Positions 15,434 through 20,661 of a stretch of DNA of 21,117 bases are shown in pieces; the first letter of the stretch is position 1; the number at the start of each line of letters is the position of its first letter. Origin of the DNA: a virus; IMG/VR virus record IMGVR_UViG_3300035666_000191, positions 1 through 21,117 of that record. One strand, given 5' to 3'. The notes beneath the pieces are model-generated. The model was not told where the DNA came from and did no database searches. It was given only the letters and a program-made list of their open reading frames with translations. A program made the position numbers and the translations under genes.

Positions 15434-16888
15434 TTACAATACTCGCCAATTGTCCGCCTTTGGTGGGGGTCTGTAGTCGCGTGGTCGCGTCAAGGGTTCA
15501 GGCGCGGCAGGCGTGAAGCCTGGATGCGCCATGTCGATCACCATGCCCATCAGGGCGCAGGTATCGACCAGATCGTCATGCTTGCCGGCCGGGAAGCTCA
15601 GAAGCTGGTTCAGCACCTTCTCGCCCAGATCCGTCTTCGGAAGGCTCACCTTGCCCATCGCAGCGCGGGCCTGGAATGCCCGGGCGCGGGTCGGCTTGTC
15701 CGAGATGGACGGTATCCATTCCGTGCGCGCGAACACGCGCAGCTCGTTCATGCGACGGGTCAGCATCGGCTTGACCGCCTTCACGATCACGCCAGCCTCG
15801 CCAAAGTAGCACAACGGGCGATGCTGCTTGAACAGCCGCAACAGCTCCTCGATCCACACATCCGCCGAGGTCTGGCCGGTCCAGCCATCGATCAGCGTCA
15901 GCGTGTCCTCGTGATAGTTCCAAACCAGATGCGCGGTCCAATCGCCGCCGTCCTCGGTCACAGCGTAGTCGCTGGTGATGTAGATGTGGCCCAGCTTCGG
16001 GGGCTCGTCGTGGCGCTTGAACCAATCGCGCAAGAAGAACGTGCCGTCGTCAGGCGTCGGGTTCTGCTGGTAGAGCGCCTCAAAGTCTCGCGGGCCAATT
16101 GCGGCCTTGATGCGCTTCAATGCATCGACGTCATAGCGTTCGGGCCAAAGCGCCTTGCCATTGTGGAGCGCAGGCAGGTTGACCTTGACCCACTGGTCGC
16201 CGCCATTGCCTTCCGCCTCGAGGAGCCGCCCGCCAAGGTCGTCCTCATGCCAGCGCGTCTGGATCAGGATAACAGCCCCACCCGGCATCAGGCGGGTGTA
16301 AGCGGTTGACGTGTACCAGTTCCAGATCGTGTCCCGCCGCAGCTCGCTCTCGGCTTCCTCACGGTCCTTCACAGGGTCATCGATCAGCAGGATGTGCGCG
16401 CCGCGACCAGTGACCGCTGTGCCGACACCGGCGGCGACATAGGCCCCGCCCGCGTCCGTGTTCCACCTGCCGGCCGCGCGGCTGTCCTCTGCCAGCTTCA
16501 CGTTGAACAGGCGGCTGAACTCGTTCGTCTTGATGATGTTGCGAACCTCGCGCCCGAAGTCTGAGGCCAGGTCCGAGTTGTAAGACGCCGCGATAATTTG
16601 CTTCTGCGGGTTCCGGCCCATGTACCAAGCGGGAAAGCGCCTCGAGGCCAGTTCCGACTTGCCGTGCCTTGGCGGCATGAAGATCATCAGGCGGTCGATC
16701 TCGCCCCGTTCAACTGCTTCCAGCTTCTCGGCTATCTCCGAATGAGGCGGGGCGGGCTCATAGGCGTGGTTGGTGTATTCAGTGAACGGGATCAGACCCC
16801 TTCGCGCGTGACGCCTCCGCAATAGCTCCTGCGCTGCCATTGCTGGCGATATAGGCGAGTTGTGCGTCTTCAAGCTCTGCTGGGTCAT
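15434..16888 (-). CDS. terL: Terminase large subunit (ATPase and nuclease), 484 aa
   Basis: The packaging motor. The ATPase shows Walker A PPRHGKSE (72-79), Walker B HILLIDDP (165-172) and the coupling motif QTRWHEDD (210-217). The RNase H-like nuclease shows its acidic residues in TSDYA (D307), FGEAG (E363) and KHDDLVD (D438/D439), all intact. Layout and length fit the phage TerL group whose C-terminal domain is modelled as psiM2-like. The start is uncertain: ATG 16888 gives a 110-base overlap with terS, while ATG 16843 (MAAQELLRRRHARRG) begins at the point where relatives usually begin but lacks a clear ribosome site. The stop lies two bases before the portal ATG. Confidence 0.95.
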   Translation of the reverse strand: MTQQSLKTHNSPISPAMAAQELLRRRHARRGLIPFTEYTNHAYEPAPPHSEIAEKLEAVERGEIDRLMIFMPPRHGKSELASRRFPAWYMGRNPQKQIIAASYNSDLASDFGREVRNIIKTNEFSRLFNVKLAEDSRAAGRWNTDAGGAYVAAGVGTAVTGRGAHILLIDDPVKDREEAESELRRDTIWNWYTSTAYTRLMPGGAVILIQTRWHEDDLGGRLLEAEGNGGDQWVKVNLPALHNGKALWPERYDVDALKRIKAAIGPRDFEALYQQNPTPDDGTFFLRDWFKRHDEPPKLGHIYITSDYAVTEDGGDWTAHLVWNYHEDTLTLIDGWTGQTSADVWIEELLRLFKQHRPLCYFGEAGVIVKAVKPMLTRRMNELRVFARTEWIPSISDKPTRARAFQARAAMGKVSLPKTDLGEKVLNQLLSFPAGKHDDLVDTCALMGMVIDMAHPGFTPAAPEPLTRPRDYRPPPKADNWRVL

Positions 16889-17186
16889 TCAGGTTTCTGA
16901 CAACATGTTCAGTGGTTTCTCTCCACCCCATGCGGCGCGCAGCCCATAGCGTGCAGGCCCAGCTTTCCCCGCGCTTGGCTGCTTCGAAGATCTTGCCGCC
17001 GACAATCGTGTTGGCTTCGCTGGCGCCATAGTCCAGGTCATCGCGATAGCAGCGGTGCAGCGTCTCAAGGCTCATCTTCAGCACGCCTGCCATCTGTGCG
17101 TGCGGAATGCCAATGGCAGACATGATCTTGATCTTGGCGTGCAATTCCTCGCGCGGGTGCTCTTGCCCCTTCTTAGGCCGGGACAT
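16779..17186 (-). CDS. terS: Terminase small subunit, 135 aa
   Basis: It recognises phage DNA and loads TerL. Residues 15-50 form a helix-turn-helix-like unit (LHAKIKIMSAIGIPHAQMAG, VLKMSLETLHRCYRDDLD), followed by the typical small-terminase stretch EANTIVGGKIFEAAKRGESW and ACTLWAARRMGWRET. The C-terminal tail is flexible and overlaps the 5' end of terL. The start overlaps the end of the glycosyltransferase gene by 14 bases (ATG-TCC-CGG-CCT-AA). The N terminus SRPKKGQEHPREE is basic, as expected of a DNA binder. The direct position before terL supports the call. Confidence 0.85.
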   Translation of the reverse strand: MSRPKKGQEHPREELHAKIKIMSAIGIPHAQMAGVLKMSLETLHRCYRDDLDYGASEANTIVGGKIFEAAKRGESWACTLWAARRMGWRETTEHVVRNLNDPAELEDAQLAYIASNGSAGAIAEASRAKGSDPVH

Positions 17187-18051
17187 GGTTCTGCTTCCTG
17201 TGAGCCGGGCTTATGATCTTCGGGGCAATGGCGCCCCAGTTAACCTGGTGGTGTAGGCGCTTCCGGTTGTCGCCCATCAGCGTGATCTTCACCGCGCTTG
17301 GGGCGACGATCACGGAATAGAATGATTTCACGTAGGTGCCGAAGGCCTTGTAGATATCCGTCAGGCCGCCGGCGTTTTCCTGCGTGTTGCCCTGATCGAG
17401 CGAGAACAGGGTGGTTGATAGAAACACGCGCGAGCCGTCACGCTGAAGCAGGCTGCTGTTGACGTCGTCATTGAGCTTGCCGAGGAACTTGAACGGCCGG
17501 TCGACGTCGCACAGGAAAAAGTTCATGGCCTTGCGCTTCCACTTGCCCACCTTGCCCTCACCGCCGCCGATGAAGTCGCCGCCTTGGCAGATGGCGAACG
17601 TGGTGAGGTAGGGCACGGACGCATAGAAACGGAGGAGCAACGCGAATACCGTGTCTAGGTCGTGAATTATGGTGGTGGTCTTGTTGTTCTGCCACTCCTC
17701 GCGGAAGCGGAACGCGAAGTGATAGTAATCGTCATCGAGTTGCACAAAGTACCGGAAGCCGGCCGCGCGCACCAACTCATGAACCGCATTGCGGGCATAG
17801 AGCACGGAACGCCGCTCGGGGAAGTTGTCCACCTCGTCCGCCGGGTCGTAAACGTCTTCTTTCGAGAACACGATCAGCTCATCGCCGAACTTTTCCCGAT
17901 ACTGGTCAAGTTCCGGGTCTGCGTCATCAACCACGAGGCGGATGGCGCCGGTATATCCCCGCTTGCGCAAGAGCTTGTATGTGGACACGTCGGCGGATCG
18001 CTTGTGCGAGAAGATCACCGCGCAAAAGGTCGCCGGATCAATCTTCGCCAT
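17173..18051 (-). CDS. Predicted DNA-base glycosyltransferase, TET-associated (TAGT-like), 292 aa
   Basis: Likely transfers a sugar to a modified base in phage DNA. Visible features are a Rossmann-like start (FCAVIFSHKRSADVSTYKLL, IRLVVDDADPELDQYREKFG), a metal/nucleotide-sugar site YFVQLDDDYYHF with D106-D108, ICQGGDFIGGG (155-164), KRKAMNFFLCDVDRPFKFLG, LNDDVN, GGLTDIYKAFGTYVKSFYSV, ITLMGD and a final LHHQVNWGAIAPKIIS. These blocks match, from memory, the TAGT family described in phage base-hypermodification loci. The ORF is open to 18183, but the part before MAKIDPATFC is Arg/Trp/Ser-rich shadow sequence of the ParB gene. ATG 18049-18051 gives a 14-base overlap with parB-like and no obvious ribosome site, so it is probably coupled. 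No dioxygenase or methyltransferase is in the window. Confidence 0.8.
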   Translation of the reverse strand: MAKIDPATFCAVIFSHKRSADVSTYKLLRKRGYTGAIRLVVDDADPELDQYREKFGDELIVFSKEDVYDPADEVDNFPERRSVLYARNAVHELVRAAGFRYFVQLDDDYYHFAFRFREEWQNNKTTTIIHDLDTVFALLLRFYASVPYLTTFAICQGGDFIGGGEGKVGKWKRKAMNFFLCDVDRPFKFLGKLNDDVNSSLLQRDGSRVFLSTTLFSLDQGNTQENAGGLTDIYKAFGTYVKSFYSVIVAPSAVKITLMGDNRKRLHHQVNWGAIAPKIISPAHRKQNHVPA

Positions 18052-18874
18052 GTTGCTCAAGAAAGGCCCCCATGGCCTCGTCCGCCAGTTGAACGTAACC
18101 GCGCTTGATGGCGTCATCGAAGTCGATGACCACCAGAGCGGATTGCTCGAATAGCGCCTGAACGTCCGCCGGCGCGTGAGCATACTTCTCGGCGATGAGG
18201 CCGAAGTTGAAACGGATGTGACGGGACGCGGCGAGCTTCAGAAAGCGGCGCGTCTCATGGTCAAGGCCTGGCGCCTTATCGATCTCACTTGCGAGTGCGT
18301 TGTACTTCTCGACGTCCGCGAGCTTCGCCCATGGCGGGTTCTCGCCGCGGATTTCATAGACCGGGGACGCGACCTTGTGGGTGTAGGCGTCATGGTCGAG
18401 AAGGCTTTTCTCGGATCCCGAGGCGAACAGGTCATCGAGGAACGCGCCGTCAAAGCCCATCAGGCCAACGTCAAATCCCTCGGCCTGCAAGTCGCCGATC
18501 TCGACCTTGAGCAGGTCCATGTCCCATCCGGCATTCTGCGCCAGCTGGTTGTCCGCAAGCACATAAGCCCGCTTCTGCGCGTCGGTCCAACCCGTCGCCA
18601 CGATGCAGGGGACTGCCTCGATCTTCAGCTTGCGCGCAGCCATCACGCGGCCGTGGCCGGCGATGATCCCGCCCGCTTCATCGATCAGGACCGGGTTGGT
18701 CCAACCCCATTCGCGGATTGATGCCGCTATCTGCGCCACTTGCGCCTCTGAGTGCGTGCGAGCATTCCGGGCGTAAGGGATCAGGCTGGCCACTGAACGA
18801 CGTTCTGGCGCATCGCTAGGCCACTTCGCGCGCGTTGACGTTACAGTTTTTGACTTCACGAAGCGTACGTCCAT
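18038..18874 (-). CDS. ParB/Srx-like domain protein with phage-specific C-terminal domain, 278 aa
   Basis: Residues 26-115 are a ParB/sulfiredoxin-type domain: SVASLIPYARNARTHSEAQV, IAASIREWGWTNPVLIDEAG, IIAGHGRVMAARKL (box with GHGR in place of GERR), then CIVATGWTDAQKRAYVLADN. Such domains bind or hydrolyse nucleotides and often head phage DNA methyltransferases. Here no methyltransferase follows. Instead residues about 165-265 (PVYEIRGENPPW; FLKLAASRHIRFNFGLIAEK; YAHAPADVQALFEQSALVVI; DFDDAIKRGY) form a distinct domain that I recall next to TAGT-like glycosyltransferases in other phages. The gene overlaps its upstream neighbour by 19 bases and the glycosyltransferase by 14. A GTG at 18859 is a possible later start. 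It may guide or regulate DNA modification, which is inference. Confidence 0.85.
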   Translation of the reverse strand: MDVRFVKSKTVTSTRAKWPSDAPERRSVASLIPYARNARTHSEAQVAQIAASIREWGWTNPVLIDEAGGIIAGHGRVMAARKLKIEAVPCIVATGWTDAQKRAYVLADNQLAQNAGWDMDLLKVEIGDLQAEGFDVGLMGFDGAFLDDLFASGSEKSLLDHDAYTHKVASPVYEIRGENPPWAKLADVEKYNALASEIDKAPGLDHETRRFLKLAASRHIRFNFGLIAEKYAHAPADVQALFEQSALVVIDFDDAIKRGYVQLADEAMGAFLEQHGED

Positions 18875-19230
18875 CCATAATCGCTGCGCCAGTTCCCGTT
18901 CACCTCGACATAGCGAAGCTTCTCGATGCGCACGCGGCCATCGCTGAACGTCACGGTCACGTCCGTGTCGCCATAGCCCATGCCGAGGCCAGTCGTGGTC
19001 AGCGTGACCTGGCCGGATGAAACCGCAACCGATCCGCTGATGTTGCTGTCAGTGACAGCGGCTGTGATGGTTGCGCCGTTCAGCACGTCGGTAAAGTCTA
19101 GGACAGCTTTGCCCGTCTCGTCCTCTCGTTGCTGCAAGACGAACCTCCCAACACGATGGTCTTTAGTGACGCCGCGCAAGATTTCGCGGTTGTTCTCGCG
19201 GTATCGGATGATCGGGTTGGGATAGGCCAT
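18856..19230 (-). CDS. Beta-rich phage protein, 124 aa, first gene of the late operon
   Basis: Not firmly recognised. It starts MAYPNPIIRYRENNREILRG, then RFVLQQREDETGKAVLDFTD, and then shows Ig-like strands (LNGATITAAVTDSNISGSVA, VSSGQVTLTTTGLGMGYGDT, DVTVTFSDGRVRIEKLRYVE). The pattern 'DFTDVL.GATI....' resembles small phage fibre or tail Ig-like proteins ('W..WL...TI'). It leads the minus-strand row and overlaps the ParB-like gene by 19 bases. Upstream, the mRNA reads UGAGG-UAUAG-CCUCA-AUG: the GAGG ribosome site lies in the 5' arm of a 5-bp hairpin next to the start codon, so initiation may be controlled. A structural role is possible but its place before terS is unusual for one. Confidence 0.75.
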   Translation of the reverse strand: MAYPNPIIRYRENNREILRGVTKDHRVGRFVLQQREDETGKAVLDFTDVLNGATITAAVTDSNISGSVAVSSGQVTLTTTGLGMGYGDTDVTVTFSDGRVRIEKLRYVEVNGNWRSDYGWTYAS

Positions 19231-19245
19231 TGAGGCTATACCTCA
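19231..19245 (-). promoter_or_regulatory. Small inverted repeat covering the ribosome site of the 124-aa gene
   Basis: TGAGG-CTATA-CCTCA is a perfect 5-bp inverted repeat that ends one base before the ATG at 19230. In minus-strand RNA the GAGG ribosome site is in the 5' arm, so folding would mask it. It could equally be a DNA operator or chance. Confidence 0.4.
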
Positions 19246-19268
19246 CGAATACTGTAACTATACTCACG
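19236..19268. repeat. Direct repeat CTATAC(C)TCACG in the divergent intergenic region
   Basis: CTATACCTCACG (19236-19247) and CTATACTCACG (19258-19268) differ by one inserted base, and their starts are 22 bases apart, about two helical turns. They lie between the divergent minus-strand late operon and the plus-strand membrane gene, where an operator would be expected. The rest of 19231-19449 holds no gene. An 8-base palindrome CACATGTG is at 19269-19276. No convincing -35/-10 pair was found on either strand. Confidence 0.4.
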
Positions 19269-19389
19269 CACATGTGATTAGGAACGGCCCATGTAACCTT
19301 GAGCGGTAACCTATCCCGTAGTGGGCGAGTGCGTATGTTGATGTCACTGCACAAGCAAAACGCGCTTGGAGAGCAGATTGAAAATCAGC

Positions 19390-19426
19390 GGACCGCAGGG
19401 AGGCTTCAGCCCCTCACCTACGGTCC
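19390..19426 (+). promoter_or_regulatory. Structured RNA leader (13-bp imperfect stem-loop) before the four-helix membrane gene
   Basis: GGACCG (19390-19395) pairs with CGGTCC (19421-19426), AGG (19397-19399) with CCT (19417-19419) and GAGG (19400-19403) with CCTC (19412-19415), with one mismatch, one bulged A and an 8-base loop (CTTCAGCC). It ends 23 bases before the start codon and has no T-run, so it is not a terminator. Control of translation or mRNA stability is possible. Confidence 0.5.
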
Positions 19427-19449
19427 TAACGGGAAAAGGACACCCGCTA

Positions 19450-19917
19450 ATGACCAAATATACCGACGAAAAAACCTTTGAACAACAGGCCTGCCTTGCC
19501 TTCGTAGGCTTGTCCGTTGTCACAGCTACCCTCGGCTTCTGGAGCAAGGGCTGGCTGCCCGGAACACTGCTCACCGTTGCGATGGTGGTGATTGTGTTCC
19601 TTCTGTCCCGCGCTGTGGAGCGTGTGATGGAAGCCTGGGAGACCAAGAACTACGCCACGGCAGTGATTGCCGGCGTCCTCGGCGTAGGTTTCGGCTGCAT
19701 CGAGGCCGGGCTTAACCACGTAGGCCTGGAACACCTCAACGCAGAATACGCCTTGGCCCCTGATTGGGCGCTGTGGCCCGCCTGCTTCTTCATCTCGCTG
19801 GTGAACGTGTTTGCCAGCTTCGGGTTCGCAAGGGCCATGAAGGACCACAGGCAGGTGGCTCCGGTTACAAATCCGGCCCGCCAGCTTGCCAGCATGCGCT
19901 GGAACAAAGTCGCCTAA
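19450..19917 (+). CDS. Four-helix integral membrane protein, 155 aa
   Basis: Not assigned to a family. The frame is open from 19366, but ATG 19450 (MTKYTDEKTFEQQ) follows GGGAAAAGGA and is the natural start. Four hydrophobic segments are seen at about 12-30 (ACLAFVGLSVVTATLGFW), 36-54 (LPGTLLTVAMVVIVFLLS), 67-88 (NYATAVIAGVLGVGFGCIEA) and 107-127 (WALWPACFFISLVNVFASFG). The loop between helices 2 and 3 carries charged residues (RAVERVMEAWETKN), and the C terminus is basic and polar. It is the only plus-strand gene of this size in the right part of the window, with its own leader and terminator. Holin or superinfection-exclusion roles fit a phage membrane protein of this kind, but neither is shown by the sequence. 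Confidence 0.78.
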   Translation: MTKYTDEKTFEQQACLAFVGLSVVTATLGFWSKGWLPGTLLTVAMVVIVFLLSRAVERVMEAWETKNYATAVIAGVLGVGFGCIEAGLNHVGLEHLNAEYALAPDWALWPACFFISLVNVFASFGFARAMKDHRQVAPVTNPARQLASMRWNKVA

Positions 19918-19918
19918 A

Positions 19919-20344
19919 TCAGACGCCCTCGGAGAAATCCGGGGGCGTTTTGCTTTCTGGCCCTATCCATTCCGACCGCTCACGAAGCAGGTTCAGCGAG
20001 TATCTGCGCTTTGCCTTTCGTCTGACGTCTTCGCGGACAATCGGCCGGTCGCTAAGAACCAGATGAAACGTAGCAAAGCCGTCATTTGGACAGTCAGCCA
20101 TGAACCAGACGTAGACATGCCGCCGGCGCGCCGCAGCCAGGCGAAAGCCTATCGCCCCGACAGCCTCGTCGCGTTCGGCTTCGAAGGCGCAACGCTCGTA
20201 AATGCGTTGCAGCTCGCAGATCCCGTCAGCATCGGGAGCGGTAAGCGAAACAACGATGAAATCAAGGGTTGCGACAGTCTCAGGATCGGGTGACCAGCGC
20301 GCGGCTTCGATGGATGCCACCATTTCGCGTGATGGCAGGATCAT
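19919..20344 (-). CDS. Unknown protein, 141 aa
   Basis: Not recognised. ATG 20342-20344 is preceded by CGGGGCGCC, a modest ribosome site. The protein is mixed alpha/beta: VATLDFIVVSLTAPDADGIC and RHVYVWFMADCPNDGFATFH are strands with a middle helix (ELQRIYERCAFEAERDEAVG). A basic segment REDVRRKAKRRYSLNLLRER lies near the end. Its stop (19919) is one base beyond that of the convergent plus-strand gene, so its 3' end lies across that gene's terminator. The transcription signal is odd: a strong terminator ends 14 bases before its ATG, so it needs read-through from the right-hand cluster or a promoter hidden in the hairpin. Confidence 0.75.
   Translation of the reverse strand: MILPSREMVASIEAARWSPDPETVATLDFIVVSLTAPDADGICELQRIYERCAFEAERDEAVGAIGFRLAAARRRHVYVWFMADCPNDGFATFHLVLSDRPIVREDVRRKAKRRYSLNLLRERSEWIGPESKTPPDFSEGV
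19923..19951 (+). terminator. Intrinsic terminator of the plus-strand membrane gene
   Basis: ACGCCCTCGG pairs with CCGGGGGCGT (one T-G pair) around an AGAAAT loop, followed by TTTT. It begins five bases after the stop of the membrane protein gene. The other strand has no T-run after the stem, so it acts mainly left to right. Confidence 0.85.
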
Positions 20345-20358
20345 GGCGCCCCGGAATC

Positions 20359-20390
20359 AAAAATGGCGGCTCCACACAGGAACCGCCACT
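20359..20390 (-). terminator. Intrinsic terminator after the right-hand small-gene cluster
   Basis: On the minus strand a 12-bp stem (AGTGGCGGTTCC with GGAGCCGCCATT, two G-T pairs) encloses a TGTGT loop and runs into TTTTT. It lies 42 bases after the stop of the 42-aa gene and only 14 bases before the start codon of the 141-aa gene. Confidence 0.85.
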
Positions 20391-20431
20391 CTGAATTTCC
20401 CAAATAAAGCGATTTGTGGGCGCTGTAAAGT

Positions 20432-20560
20432 CTACAGTTTACCCGGCAGGCTTACCCCATGCCAATGCTCGACGAAGCAGTTGTGTTTGGTTGTCCAGTG
20501 GCGGAAAGCCCAGCAATCGTGCTCCCACCCGCGATACAGGATGGCGGCAAGGTCATTCAT
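20432..20560 (-). CDS. Small unknown protein, 42 aa
   Basis: The ATG at 20558-20560 overlaps the stop of the 34-aa membrane gene as ATGA, so it is very likely translated by coupling. The protein reads MNDLAAILYRGWEHDCWAFR, then HWTTKHNCFVEHWHGVSLPG, ending KL. It is unusually rich in Trp (four), His (five) and Cys (two), which could hint at metal binding, though no standard motif such as CxxC is present. It is the last gene before the terminator at 20359. I recognise no family. Existence is supported by the overlap and by the neat fit before the terminator. Confidence 0.55.
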   Translation of the reverse strand: MNDLAAILYRGWEHDCWAFRHWTTKHNCFVEHWHGVSLPGKL

Positions 20561-20661
20561 GTGTTCCCGCTTCCGTGCTCGATCGCTTTCCAGATGATCC
20601 ATCCAAGCAGCGGCGTTGCGGCAATCACGCCTATGAGCAGGGCAATCTGATCAATGCTCAT
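20557..20661 (-). CDS. Single-helix membrane protein, 34 aa
   Basis: The ATG at 20659-20661 overlaps the stop of the upstream gene as ATGA, and its own stop overlaps the next ATG in the same way. The protein has a short polar start (MSIDQ), one hydrophobic helix IALLIGVIAATPLLGWIIW and a polar end KAIEHGSGNT. Two ATGA overlaps in a row and a clean helix support a real gene. Small phage peptides of this kind include lysis regulators, but no function is shown. Confidence 0.62.
   Translation of the reverse strand: MSIDQIALLIGVIAATPLLGWIIWKAIEHGSGNT

Noticed and set aside
13251-15476. A 741-aa open frame on the plus strand opposite the portal gene
   Set aside because: Its Leu/Arg/His-rich composition is typical of the complement of a GC-rich gene. 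It has no domain, and the opposite strand has a clear P22-type portal.
18052-18183. N-terminal extension of the glycosyltransferase gene
   Set aside because: The added 44 residues overlap the conserved C-terminal part of the ParB-like gene in another frame, and have no relation to the family. The family-like sequence starts at MAKIDPATFC.
18038-18874. DNA methyltransferase activity of the ParB-like protein, suggested by 'NPPW' at about residue 179
   Set aside because: No SAM-binding FxGxG motif or methyltransferase-sized domain exists. The NPPW lies in a short linker (GENPPWAKL) between two other domains.
19366-19449. Upstream start (MESRLKISGPQ) for the plus-strand membrane gene
   Set aside because: This part overlaps the leader hairpin, lacks a ribosome site before it, and adds a polar segment unlike the rest. 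ATG 19450 follows GGGAAAAGGA.
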